Shown here one piece after another: positions 40,372-48,808 of a DNA stretch of 64,000 nt. The DNA is taken from assembly GCA_963718355.1 (NCBI GenBank), contig CAVQZA010000020.1, positions 203,447-267,446 of the forward strand, in the 5' to 3' direction. The stretch comes from CAVQZA01 sp963718355 (lineage in GTDB: Bacteria; Actinomycetota; Thermoleophilia; Gaiellales; Gaiellaceae). The position numbers and the translations under genes were made by a program. The notes beneath the pieces are model-generated. The model had not been told where the DNA came from. It ran no database searches and worked only from the letters and a program-made list of their open reading frames with translations. Position 1 is the first letter of the stretch, and each line of letters begins with the position of its first letter.

Positions 40372-40892
40372 TCTCGCTGCGGCCACTCGAGGCCGCGGAC
40401 GCGCCCGCGATGCTCGACCTTCGGCTCAGGAACCGTGAGTTCTTCGAGCAGTGGGAGCCGCGCCGCGACGAGGCCTGGTACACGCTCGCCGCGCAGGAGA
40501 CGGACATCGAGGCCGGGATCGAGGCGGCGCGCCTCGATCGCCGCTACTCGTTCGGCATCTTCGCGCCCGAGCTCGTCGGCCGGATCGCGCTCAGCGAGGT
40601 CGTGCGCGGTGTGTTCGACAACGTGTTCCTCGGCTACTTCGTCGACGAGGCGGTGAACGGGCGCGGCTACGCGACCGAAGCGGTGCGCCAAGCTGTGCGC
40701 TTTGGCTTCGAAGAGGTGGGTCTCCACCGCGTGCAGGCCGCCGTGATGCCGCGAAACGGCGCCTCGATCCGCGTCCTCGAGAAGGCGGGCTTTCGCGAGG
40801 AGGGCCTGGCTGCGCGCTACCTCTGCATCAACGGCGCCTGGGAGGATCACCGCATCTTCGCGATCACGCGCGAGGAGCTCTCGGACTCGTGA
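40356..40892 (+). CDS. GNAT-family N-acetyltransferase (RimJ/RimL type)
   Basis: About 175-178 residues. The acetyl-CoA loop is VNGRGYATEAVRQAVRF (R/Q-x-x-G-x-A type), followed by LHRVQAAVMPRNGASIRVLEKAGFREEG, the RimJ/RimL hallmark. It would acetylate a protein N-terminus or a small amine. Two starts are possible: GTG 40356 (adds VAAA) or CTG 40368, which overlaps the upstream TGA as CTGA and gives LISLRPLEAADAPAM, precisely where homologues start (MISLRP). Its own stop overlaps the next gene as GTGA. Confidence 0.88.
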   Translation: MAAALISLRPLEAADAPAMLDLRLRNREFFEQWEPRRDEAWYTLAAQETDIEAGIEAARLDRRYSFGIFAPELVGRIALSEVVRGVFDNVFLGYFVDEAVNGRGYATEAVRQAVRFGFEEVGLHRVQAAVMPRNGASIRVLEKAGFREEGLAARYLCINGAWEDHRIFAITREELSDS

Positions 40893-41485
40893 AGTCCACC
40901 GAGCCGATCGCCCCGCGGCCCCCGGAGGTTCCGGGCGACCTGACGCTCAGCGAGCCGCCGGCAGAGCTGGCCGACCTCGAGCTCTGCTTCCTGGACGGCG
41001 TCGACCTGAGCGGATCCAGCCTCAAGGGCGTGACGTTCACCGACGTGATCGCCGAGGAAGGGAGCTGGGCCAACGTGAGCGCCGAGCGGATCTCGCTCCA
41101 CCGGGTCCGGCTCGAACGGCTGCGGCTGACGGGCGTGAACTTCGCCAACGCTGCGATCCAGGATGCCGTCTTCGTCGACTGCCGGATCGACCTCGCATCG
41201 TTTCGGTTTGCCAGGCTGGAGCGCGTGAGCTTCGAGAGCTGCCGGATGGAGGAGGCCGACTTCTACAGCGCCGAGCTCGCTTCGGTTGCCTTCAGCGATT
41301 GCAGCCTGGTCGCGGTGAGCTGGGCCGCGGCGACACTCGCTCGCAGCGAGATGCGCGGCTGCGACCTCGCCGGCGCCGGGAACCCGGAGCGGCTGCGCGG
41401 TGTTCGGATGCCGTTGGCGGATGTCCTCGCCTCGGCCGAAGAGCTGGCGGCGGCGGTCGGGATCGAGATCATCGAGCGCGACTAG
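40889..41485 (+). CDS. Pentapeptide repeat protein
   Basis: 198 residues from GTG 40889. After a Pro-rich head, residues about 35-165 follow the A(D/N)LxX rhythm (GVDLSGSSLKGVTFTDV, GVNFANAAIQDAVFVDC, EADFYSAELASVAFSDC, GCDLAGA), predicting a right-handed quadrilateral beta-helix. Such proteins can mimic DNA (Qnr, MfpA) or act as scaffolds; the rather short solenoid and absence of a clear dimer module leave the function open. Coupled to the acetyltransferase (GTGA) and convergent with the ABC exporter, overlapping stops by 4 bases. Confidence 0.82.
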   Translation: MKSTEPIAPRPPEVPGDLTLSEPPAELADLELCFLDGVDLSGSSLKGVTFTDVIAEEGSWANVSAERISLHRVRLERLRLTGVNFANAAIQDAVFVDCRIDLASFRFARLERVSFESCRMEEADFYSAELASVAFSDCSLVAVSWAAATLARSEMRGCDLAGAGNPERLRGVRMPLADVLASAEELAAAVGIEIIERD

Positions 41486-43209
41486 ACCGCGAGGGCCTGC
41501 GCGAGGCGGCGGAACGGGCCGTCCTGCGCGAGTAGCTGCGCCTCCGTGCCGCGCTGGAGGATCCGGCCGTGCTCGATCACGACGATCTCGTCGGCGCGGC
41601 GGACGGTGGCGAGGCGGTGGGCGATGATCACCGAGGTGCGCCCGTGCAGGAGCCGGTCGAGCGCGCGCTCGATCAGGATCTCCGTCGGCCTGTCGATGTT
41701 CGAGGTCGCCTCGTCGAGGATCAGGATCCGCGGATCGGCGAGCAGGGCGCGCGCGATCGAGATCAGCTGGCGCTCACCCGCGGAGAGCCCGGCGCCGCCC
41801 TCGCGGACGTGGTGGTCGAGGCCGCCCTCGAACCGCGCGGCGACGCGGTCGACGCCGATCGCCGCGGCTGTCGCGGCCACGTCCTCGTCGCTCGCATCGG
41901 GCTTCGCGAAGCGGATGTTGTCGGCGATCGTGCCCGCGAAGAGGAACGGATCCTGGAGCACGACCCCGAGCTGCCGCCGGTACGCGCGCAGCCGCACCGT
42001 GCGCAGGTCGATGCCGTCGACCAGCACAGCTCCCTCGTCCGGGTCGTAGAAGCGCGCGATCAGCTTCGCCAGCGTCGACTTGCCGCCGCCCGACTCGCCG
42101 ACCAGCGCGAGGCAGCCTCCCGCGGGCACGTGGAGCTCGATCCCGTGCAGGATCGGCTCGGCGCCGTAGGCGAAGGTGACGCGCTCGATGTCGAGCCGGC
42201 CCTCGATCCGCGGCAGCGTCCGGGCGCCCTCGTTGTCGTGGATCTCGGCCTCGGTGTCGAGCACCGACGTGATCTTCTCCATCGCCGCGCCGGCCGACTG
42301 GAGCTGCCCGTAGAGGTCGGAGAGCTCCTGGAGCGGCTGGAACACGAGCGCGAGCAGGCCGATCGCGGCGATCAGGGTGCCGATCTGGAGCGTCCCATGC
42401 TCGTAGGCGTATGCGCCGAACCCGAGCACGAGCACGCTCGCGATCGCGCCCAGGAACTCGATTCCCGGGAAGAAGAACGAGTTGAGCTGCTGCGCGTAGG
42501 TGTTCGCGACGAGGTTCTGGTGGTTGAGGTCGTCGAACTCCGACCGGAAGACCGACTCGCGGTTGTAGGCCTGGATCACGGCCATTCCCGCCACCGACTC
42601 GGCGAGCTGCGCGGTCACGACGGCGATCCGCTCGCGCACGCGCAGAAACGCGACGTGCGACTTCACCTGGAACCAGCGGGTCAGCACGAGCGCCGGCGGC
42701 AGCACGACGAGCGCGACGAGGCCGAGCCGCCAGTCGAGGATGAAGAGGCCGATCACCGCGCCGAGCAGCGTGAGGCTGTTCGTGACGAGTGTCGTCAGGC
42801 CCTGCGAGAGGACGTCCGAGACGGCATCGATGTCGGAGGTGAGACGCGCGATGATCCAGCCCGCCTTCTGCTCCGAGAAGTACCGCAGCGAGAGCGACGT
42901 GAGGTGGCTGAACAGGTCGCGGCGGACGTCGAGCACGATGCCCTGGCCGACCCTCGCGAAGCCGCGCGTGAGGTAGGAGCCGAGTCCCCATGCGGTGGCG
43001 TTGACCGCGATGTAGGCGATCACGACCACCGTCAGGCGCGTCACGTCGTCCTTCTCGATACCGTTGTTGACGGCGTCGCCGACGAGCAGCCAGCCCGCGA
43101 CCTGGCAGCCCGCCGAGACCGCCGCGGCGCCCATCAGCACCCAGACGCGCTTGTGCCGTCCCTCGAGGTAGCGCCAGAGCCGCGTGAGGCCGATGCGCTT
43201 ACGCGGCAA
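41482..43209 (-). CDS. ABC exporter half-transporter, catalytic-site subunit
   Basis: 575 residues: six transmembrane helices (about 15-310) then the nucleotide-binding domain. Walker A is GESGGGKST, Walker B ILILDEATSNID with the catalytic Glu (Glu500), H-loop IIAHRLATV with His531: the hydrolysing set. The signature, however, is LSAGERQ in place of LSGGQRQ. With its partner it forms one complete and one degenerate ATP site, the layout of heterodimeric type IV exporters such as TM287/288 or BmrCD. Second gene of the pair, overlapping its partner by 11 bases. Substrate unknown (lipid, peptide or drug). Confidence 0.9.
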   Translation of the reverse strand: MPRKRIGLTRLWRYLEGRHKRVWVLMGAAAVSAGCQVAGWLLVGDAVNNGIEKDDVTRLTVVVIAYIAVNATAWGLGSYLTRGFARVGQGIVLDVRRDLFSHLTSLSLRYFSEQKAGWIIARLTSDIDAVSDVLSQGLTTLVTNSLTLLGAVIGLFILDWRLGLVALVVLPPALVLTRWFQVKSHVAFLRVRERIAVVTAQLAESVAGMAVIQAYNRESVFRSEFDDLNHQNLVANTYAQQLNSFFFPGIEFLGAIASVLVLGFGAYAYEHGTLQIGTLIAAIGLLALVFQPLQELSDLYGQLQSAGAAMEKITSVLDTEAEIHDNEGARTLPRIEGRLDIERVTFAYGAEPILHGIELHVPAGGCLALVGESGGGKSTLAKLIARFYDPDEGAVLVDGIDLRTVRLRAYRRQLGVVLQDPFLFAGTIADNIRFAKPDASDEDVAATAAAIGVDRVAARFEGGLDHHVREGGAGLSAGERQLISIARALLADPRILILDEATSNIDRPTEILIERALDRLLHGRTSVIIAHRLATVRRADEIVVIEHGRILQRGTEAQLLAQDGPFRRLAQALAV

Positions 43210-44980
43210 GGACTTCGTCTCCGAAGAGTCGTGAGAACTGGCCGCCCGCCGCGATCAGATCCCGTGGCGTGCCCGCCTCGACGATCCGTCCGCCGTCGAG
43301 CACGACCGCGCGGTCGGCGAGCTCGACCGTCGAGAGCCGCTGGGTCGCGACGAGCACCGTCCGCCCCTCGAGCGCGGGGCGCAGGCCGCGCGTGATCATC
43401 CGCTCGGTGTGCGTGTCGACCGCCGAGAGCGGATCGTCGAGCACGAGCACGCGCGCGTCGGCGATCAGCGCGCGCGCGAGCGCAACGCGCTGGCGCTGGC
43501 CGCCCGAGAGGTTGACCCCGCGCTCGCCGATCAGCGTGTCGTAGCCGTTGGGCAGATCGTCGACGAAGGCCGTGACGCCGGCCGCCTCGCACGCGGCGAG
43601 CACCGCGTCCCACGACGCCTCCGGCCGTGAGGCGATCAGGTTGTCGCGGAGCAGCGCAGAGAAGAGCACCGGCTTCTGCGTCACCACCGCGACCGCCCGC
43701 CGCAGTTCTTCGAGCGTCACGTCGCGCGTGTCGACGCCGCCGACGAGGACGCCGCCCGCGGTCGGGTCGTAGAAGCGCGGCAGGAGATTCAGCAGCGAGG
43801 TCTTGCCCGAGCCCGTCGACCCACAGACCGCGACGATCTCGCCCGCCTCGACGCGCAGGCTCGCACCGCTCAGCACCTCCTTGCCCGTCAGGTACGAGAA
43901 GTGGACGTCCTCGAAGCGCACGTCCAGCGGCCCGGCGGGCAGGGTCCGCGGCGCCTCCGGCTCCGGCAGCGGCGCGATCCCCTCGAGCCAGGCGAAGCTG
44001 CGCCCGGCCGAGGCGATCGCGCGCTGGCCGAGGTTCACGATCCAGCCCAGCGCCTCGAGCGGCCAGGCGAGCTGGAGCAGCAAGGTGTTGAAGAGGACGA
44101 ACTGGCCGATCGTCAGCGAGCCGTTGATCACCTCGCGCCCGCCTACGTAGAGCACGGCCGCGACGGCCAGCGTCGGCAGGAAGATCAGGCTCGGCAGGAA
44201 CTTCGCCTCGACGAACGACTGGCGCAGCGTGGTGTCGCGCAGCGCCTCGGCGCGCGTCGTGAACCGCTCCTCGACGTCGTCCTCGCGGCCGAAGGCCTGC
44301 ACCATCTGGATGCCGACGACCGCCTCGTCGGAGGCCTCCGTCACGTCGCCCTTGCGGGCCTGGACGAGGCGCGAGATCGGCATCACGATGTGCGCGAACA
44401 GCCACGCGAGCCATGCGATCAGCGGCATCGCGAGGAAGCTGATCAGCGCGAGTTGCCAGTTAACAACGACGAGGACTATCGCGACGCCGACGATCATCAG
44501 CATGCTCTGGACGCCCTGCACCATCCCCCAGCCGATGAAGTAGCGGATCGGATACAGGTCGTTCGTGGCGCGCGAGATGACCTGGCCAGTCGCGTGCTGG
44601 TCGTAGAACGCGCGCGGGAAGCGGAGGTACCCGGCGTAGAGGAGCTCGCGCATGCGGGCCTCGATGCGGATGCCGACGCGCGAGGTGGCGTAGCGGCGCG
44701 TGTAGTTCGTGAACAGGCGCAGCGCCGCGAGCACGAGAATCGCGGCCAGGTACGGGATCAGCGCGCCGGTCTTCTTCGGCACGATCGCGTTGTCGATCGC
44801 GCGCGAGACCAGGATCGGGATCGCGAGCGCGAGGATCGTCGTTGCGAGCGCGCAGACGAGGCCGAGCACGACGAGCCGCCACTGCTCTCGCCACAGCCCG
44901 AGCAGGCGGCGAACGGTGGGGAGGAGCTCGAGATCAGGTGGGTCGACGGGGTTCGGGCCGGCCGGAGCGTCGAGGCTCAC
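43199..44980 (-). CDS. ABC exporter half-transporter, degenerate-site subunit
   Basis: 593 residues with six transmembrane helices and a C-terminal NBD. Walker A GSTGSGKTS and signature LSGGQRQR are canonical, but the residue after Walker B is Asp516 (VLVLDDPLSAVD) instead of Glu, and the H-loop residue is Gln547 (VATQRLSTV) instead of His. These are the classic changes of the non-hydrolysing site in heterodimeric exporters and complement the altered LSAGE of the partner. ATG at 44980 overlaps the upstream coiled-coil gene stop (ATGA). Confidence 0.9.
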   Translation of the reverse strand: MSLDAPAGPNPVDPPDLELLPTVRRLLGLWREQWRLVVLGLVCALATTILALAIPILVSRAIDNAIVPKKTGALIPYLAAILVLAALRLFTNYTRRYATSRVGIRIEARMRELLYAGYLRFPRAFYDQHATGQVISRATNDLYPIRYFIGWGMVQGVQSMLMIVGVAIVLVVVNWQLALISFLAMPLIAWLAWLFAHIVMPISRLVQARKGDVTEASDEAVVGIQMVQAFGREDDVEERFTTRAEALRDTTLRQSFVEAKFLPSLIFLPTLAVAAVLYVGGREVINGSLTIGQFVLFNTLLLQLAWPLEALGWIVNLGQRAIASAGRSFAWLEGIAPLPEPEAPRTLPAGPLDVRFEDVHFSYLTGKEVLSGASLRVEAGEIVAVCGSTGSGKTSLLNLLPRFYDPTAGGVLVGGVDTRDVTLEELRRAVAVVTQKPVLFSALLRDNLIASRPEASWDAVLAACEAAGVTAFVDDLPNGYDTLIGERGVNLSGGQRQRVALARALIADARVLVLDDPLSAVDTHTERMITRGLRPALEGRTVLVATQRLSTVELADRAVVLDGGRIVEAGTPRDLIAAGGQFSRLFGDEVLAA

Positions 44981-45381
44981 CGGGCGGGCGTCCGCCGTTT
45001 GCGGCGGCTCTCGGCGAAGGCCTCGAAGCCCTCGCTGAAGCCGACGAAGCCGGGATCGGGCAACGGACCTTCATCCTCGAGCTCGCGGGCCCGGCGCGCC
45101 AGCTCCTGCGCGCGCAGGTCGAGCGTGCGGGAACGCGCGTCGATCTCCTCGAGTGCGGCCCGCTCGGCGTCGGCGAGGTCGCGCGCGCGCTGGGCGAGCG
45201 CTTCGTCGGGTGCTTCGGTCGTCGAGCCCAGCTCGGCCTCGCGCTCGGCGATCCGCTGCGCCCGCTCCCGCAGTTCGGCCTTCAGCGGCTCGAGCTCCGC
45301 GAGCATCTCGGCGCGCGCGTGGGCGAGGGTCTCGTCGGGGTCCCAGCCGCCGACCGGAACGTCGTTGCTCCGCTCGTTCAT
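44977..45381 (-). CDS. Coiled-coil hypothetical protein
   Basis: 134 residues, MNERSNDVPVGGWDPDETLAHARAE onward. Residues about 20-110 are almost uninterrupted heptad-like helix rich in Ala, Glu, Arg and Leu, predicting a long coiled coil, followed by a Gly/Phe-containing end and a basic tail. No family recognised. It is tied by ATGA overlaps to the MBL gene before it and the ABC exporter after it, so it is probably translated with them and might be a cytoplasmic accessory to the exporter. Confidence 0.72.
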   Translation of the reverse strand: MNERSNDVPVGGWDPDETLAHARAEMLAELEPLKAELRERAQRIAEREAELGSTTEAPDEALAQRARDLADAERAALEEIDARSRTLDLRAQELARRARELEDEGPLPDPGFVGFSEGFEAFAESRRKRRTPAR

Positions 45382-46232
45382 CCTCTGAGCATAGAGGACG
45401 ATTGTTCGATTCGGATCCTGGCCCAGCCGACGCCCTTCTCGGGCGTGCCCGGCTTCATGCTGGGCTCGATCTCGAGCCGCTCGAGGTCGTGCGGGACGAG
45501 GATCGGCGTGAACGCGGCCGCGGCCTCGCGCATGATCTGGCCGCGCTCGTAACGGTCGGGAAGATGCGTGAGCGCGAGTGCGCCGACTCCGGCCTCCGCC
45601 GCCAGCTCTGCGGCCTCGAGCGCTGTCGAATGGCCGCTCGTGTGCGCCTTGGCGCGGTCGCGGGTGATGAACGTCGCCTCGTGGACGAGGAGGTCGGCGC
45701 CGCGTGCGGCCACGGCGATCCCGGACACGGGCCGCGTGTCGCCGCTCAGCACCACGCGCCGTCCGGGCGCGCCTGTCTCGGCGATCTCCCAGCCGACCGA
45801 AGGGATCGCGTGCTCGGTCGCGATCGCCGTGAAGCGGAAGCCCGGTAGCTCGATCGCATCGCCTGCCTCGATCGGCTGGAGGTGGGCCAGCAAGCGCGTG
45901 CGCGAGGCGGCCTTGACCGCGCGCCAGACCCCGCGCGGCGGCGCCGGCCCGTAGACGGGCAGTGACTCCGCGCGCTTCCTCGTCTCCGTGCGCCGCAGCA
46001 AGGTCGGCAGACCCGAGACGTGGTCGGGATGCCAGTGCGTCAGGACGACGGCCGTCAGTTCGGTGAGCTCGCTCGGGCTGAGCTCGAGCTGGCGCGCGGC
46101 ATTCGAGCCGCAGTCCACGAGGACCCGGCTCTCGCCGCACCGGAGGAGCTGCGAGGAGGTGTTCGAGCTCGGCGAGATCGATGCCGCGGTCGTCCCGAGG
46201 AAGGTGATGCCGAGCTCCGGAACCGACGCCAT
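45378..46232 (-). CDS. MBL-fold hydrolase (RNase Z/ElaC-like)
   Basis: 284 residues. Metallo-beta-lactamase motif THWHPDH (His66, His68, Asp70, His71) with further ligands in VVLSGDTRP (Asp) and the late ALTHLPDRY (His), as in the RNase Z group. SSNTSSQLLRCGESRVLVDCGS is the typical first strand pair. The long flexible arm that binds tRNA in true RNase Z is not evident, so it may act on other phosphodiesters or esters. First gene of the four-gene - strand operon. Confidence 0.85.
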   Translation of the reverse strand: MASVPELGITFLGTTAASISPSSNTSSQLLRCGESRVLVDCGSNAARQLELSPSELTELTAVVLTHWHPDHVSGLPTLLRRTETRKRAESLPVYGPAPPRGVWRAVKAASRTRLLAHLQPIEAGDAIELPGFRFTAIATEHAIPSVGWEIAETGAPGRRVVLSGDTRPVSGIAVAARGADLLVHEATFITRDRAKAHTSGHSTALEAAELAAEAGVGALALTHLPDRYERGQIMREAAAAFTPILVPHDLERLEIEPSMKPGTPEKGVGWARIRIEQSSSMLRG

Positions 46233-46260
46233 CTCGTCCAGAACTGTACGCCTCGACAGG

Positions 46261-46279
46261 TCTTAGCCCGCTCTTAGCC
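46261..46279 (+). promoter_or_regulatory. 11-bp-spaced direct repeat in a divergent promoter region
   Basis: TCTTAGCC (46261-46268) is repeated exactly at 46272-46279 with an 11-base period, one helical turn. This is the usual geometry of OmpR/PhoB-type response-regulator sites. It lies 24 bases before the lipoprotein gene and 29 bases before the MBL gene on the other strand. Confidence 0.5.
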
Positions 46280-46302
46280 ACGCATGGTTCTATTGCAGTC
46301 CG

Positions 46303-46956
46303 ATGCGGCGCGTCCCCACCTTTCTGATGCTGGCTCTCGCCGGCGTGGCCCTCGCGGTTCTCGCCGCCGGCTGCGGCGGCTCGAAGTCGTCCTCCGGCGT
46401 CGCAAACCTTGGCACCGGCACGGTCGCCGCCTCGACGACTCCCACGACCACGACCGCGGTCACGCGCCAGGACTTCCAGACGGCGGTGCTCGCCTATACG
46501 AAGTGCCTGCGCAGCCAGGGCATCCAGATCGCCGACCCGAACTTCTCGCAGGGCGGCGGCGGTGGCGGTGGTGCCGGCGGCGGCGGGCTCTTCGGTGGGA
46601 GCGCCGCCAACCGCAACGATCCGAAGTTCCGGAAGGCGCAGGCGAAGTGCCGGCCGATCCTTGCCGCGGTGCGTCCGCAGTTCAGCCCTGCGAATCGCCA
46701 GGCGTTCCAGGATGCCGCGCTCAAGTTCGCGCAGTGCATGCGCAAGAACGGCGTCAACGTCCCCGACCCGAACTTCTCGGGTGGTGGCGGCGGCCCGGGC
46801 GCAGGCGGTGGCGGTCTCTTCGGCGGCGCCAACATCGATCGCAGCGATCCGAAGGTGCAGGCCGCGATCCAGACGTGCCGCTCTGCATTCACCGGGCTCG
46901 GTGGCCGCGGCGGCGGCGGGTTCGGCCCTCCCGGCGGCGGAGCCCCCGGGCCGTGA
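46303..46956 (+). CDS. Lipoprotein with duplicated cysteine domain
   Basis: 217 residues. Signal peptide with lipobox LAAGC (Cys24). After a Thr/Ser linker come two related modules: TKCLRSQGIQIADPNFS ... KCRPILAAVRP and AQCMRKNGVNVPDPNFS ... TCRSAFTG, each followed or interrupted by a Gly-rich loop ending GLFGG. Each module has two cysteines, likely a disulphide. The Gly-rich insertions are disordered. Start of an efflux operon: its stop overlaps the adaptor gene as GTGA. It may be an extracytoplasmic substrate or cell-wall contact factor for the transporter. Confidence 0.85.
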   Translation: MRRVPTFLMLALAGVALAVLAAGCGGSKSSSGVANLGTGTVAASTTPTTTTAVTRQDFQTAVLAYTKCLRSQGIQIADPNFSQGGGGGGGAGGGGLFGGSAANRNDPKFRKAQAKCRPILAAVRPQFSPANRQAFQDAALKFAQCMRKNGVNVPDPNFSGGGGGPGAGGGGLFGGANIDRSDPKVQAAIQTCRSAFTGLGGRGGGGFGPPGGGAPGP

Positions 46957-48128
46957 GCAGTCACGAGGCAATGGAGGCAACGCCCGCCGAGCGTCGCCGG
47001 GTGAGCCGCCCGGTGCTGATCGGCGCAATCGTCGTTGCCGTTCTCGTCGTGGTCGGAGTCGTCGTGTGGCTCGCCTTCGGCGGCTCGAGCTCGAGCTCGA
47101 CCTCTGCAGGCGGGGGCGCCACGACGCTCGCACTGGTGACGAGGCGCGACCTCGCCGAGACGCAGACCGAGAGCGGCACGCTTGGCTACGCGGACTCGAG
47201 ACCGCTTTCCTACCAGAGCTCGGGCGGCGGCCAGGCCTCCCAGGGCGCGGCCTCCTCTGCGAGCTCGAGCACGGTGACCTGGCTCGCTCCGGAGGCGAGC
47301 ATCGTCCGCCGCGGCGGCGTCCTCTTCAAGGTCGACAACGCGCCCGTGATCCTGATGTACGGCACGGTGCCCGCGTATCGCACGATCGCAGCGGGAGTCA
47401 GCGACGGCCCCGACGTGCTGCAACTCGAGCAGAATCTCTCGGCGCTCGGCTACGCCCCAGGCACCGTCGACGAGCACTTCGACTCCGCGACCGCCGCCGC
47501 CGTGAAGCGCTGGCAGGCTGCGCTCGGCCAGACGCAGACCGGCTCCGTCGCGCTCGGCTCTGTCGCGTTCCTGCCCGGGCCGCGCCGGATCGGCCAGCAG
47601 ACCGCGGCCGTCGGCTCGGCGGCCTCGTCCGGCTCGCCCGTGCTAACCACGACCTCGACGGCGCAGAACGTCGTCGTCGAGCTCGATGCCACCGACCAGA
47701 CGCTCGCCGTGGTCGGTCGCCGCGTCAACGTCGATCTCCCTGACGGCTCGTCGGTGCCTGGGCGTATCGTCAGCGTCGGCAAGGTCGCCGAGTCTTCCTC
47801 CAGCTCCTCCTCGACGGCAGGCGCCTCGAGCTCGAGCTCATCCACACCGAGCGCGACGATCGAGGTCGACATCGCCCTGCTCCGGCATGCGCCGGGCGCA
47901 CTCGACCAGGCCCCCGTCGACGTCGACCTCACGACGCAGTCCGCGTCGAACGTTCTCGCCGTGCCCGTAACCGCCTTGGTTGCCCTCCTCGGGGGCGGTT
48001 ACGCGGTAGAGGTGAGCTCCGGGGGCACCACGCGGCTCGTCGCCGTGACGCCTGGTCTGTACGCCGGCGGCTACGTCGAGCTGACGAGCGGCGTGACGGC
48101 AGGCGAGCGCGTGGTCGTCCCTCGGTGA
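46953..48128 (+). CDS. Membrane-anchored efflux adaptor with peptidoglycan-binding domain
   Basis: 391 residues: basic cytoplasmic head, one transmembrane helix (PVLIGAIVVAVLVVVGVVVWLAF), a beta segment like the first part of a HlyD/MacA adaptor, an inserted PG_binding_1 domain (SDGPDVLQLEQNLSALGYAPGTVDEHFDSATAAAVKRWQ), then adaptor beta-barrel and membrane-proximal domains (VELDATDQTLAVVGRRVNVDLPDG, VPVTALVALLGGGYAVEV). In Gram-negatives the adaptor reaches an outer-membrane channel; here the wall-binding module suggests anchoring in peptidoglycan. GTG start coupled to the lipoprotein gene; ATG 46971 is an alternative. Confidence 0.85.
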   Translation: MSSHEAMEATPAERRRVSRPVLIGAIVVAVLVVVGVVVWLAFGGSSSSSTSAGGGATTLALVTRRDLAETQTESGTLGYADSRPLSYQSSGGGQASQGAASSASSSTVTWLAPEASIVRRGGVLFKVDNAPVILMYGTVPAYRTIAAGVSDGPDVLQLEQNLSALGYAPGTVDEHFDSATAAAVKRWQAALGQTQTGSVALGSVAFLPGPRRIGQQTAAVGSAASSGSPVLTTTSTAQNVVVELDATDQTLAVVGRRVNVDLPDGSSVPGRIVSVGKVAESSSSSSSTAGASSSSSSTPSATIEVDIALLRHAPGALDQAPVDVDLTTQSASNVLAVPVTALVALLGGGYAVEVSSGGTTRLVAVTPGLYAGGYVELTSGVTAGERVVVPR

Positions 48129-48808
48129 GTGAACCGGTCCTCGAGCTCTCGAGGGTCGTCAAGGAGTACCCGGGACCGGTGCTCGCGTTGCGGGGGATCG
48201 ACCTTTCGATCGGCGAGGGCGAGCTCGTGGCGGTGATGGGCCCGTCCGGATCCGGAAAGTCGACGCTGTTGCACGTGATGGGCACGCTCGAGCGCCCGAG
48301 TAGCGGCGTCGTCGCGGTCGCCGGCCACGACACCGCCGAGCTCTCGGACGCAGAGGTCTCGGGCCTGCGGGCGCGGACGATCGGCTTCGTCTTCCAGCAG
48401 TTCTTCCTGATCGACGGGATGTCCGCTCTGGACAATGTCGCCAACGGCCTGCTCTATCGCGGCGTCGACAGCGCCACGCGGCGCGAACGGGCGCGCGAGG
48501 CGCTCGGGCGCGTCGGCCTCTCGCACCGGCTCGTGCACAACCCGAACGCGCTCTCGGGCGGCGAGCGCCAGCGCGTAGCGATCGCTCGCGCCGTGGTCGG
48601 GCGGCCCGCGATCGTGTTCGCCGACGAGCCGACCGGAAACCTCGACTCGCATGCGGGCGACGAGATCCTCGACCTGTTGCGCGACCTCGGCGCCGACGGG
48701 ACGACGATCGTCGTCGTCACCCACAACCCGCAGATCGCAGAGCAGATGCCGAGGCAGGTCGAGATCCGCGACGGCCTGGTCTCGTTGGACAGCGGGGTGG
48801 CGGCATGA
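48125..48808 (+). CDS. MacB/LolD-type ABC transporter ATP-binding protein
   Basis: 227 residues. Walker A GPSGSGKST, signature LSGGERQRVAIARA, Walker B IVFADEPTGNLDS, H-loop VVVTHNP: all canonical, of the type that powers FtsX-like permeases (MacB, LolD, FtsE). GTGA overlap with the adaptor gene and ATGA with the permease gene. Confidence 0.94.
   Translation: MSEPVLELSRVVKEYPGPVLALRGIDLSIGEGELVAVMGPSGSGKSTLLHVMGTLERPSSGVVAVAGHDTAELSDAEVSGLRARTIGFVFQQFFLIDGMSALDNVANGLLYRGVDSATRRERAREALGRVGLSHRLVHNPNALSGGERQRVAIARAVVGRPAIVFADEPTGNLDSHAGDEILDLLRDLGADGTTIVVVTHNPQIAEQMPRQVEIRDGLVSLDSGVAA

Noticed and set aside
44977..47133. Single 718-residue - strand protein upstream of the exporter
   Set aside because: Only the last 134 codons (from ATG 45381) are plausible; the rest is antisense to the lipoprotein and adaptor genes and overlaps the MBL gene.
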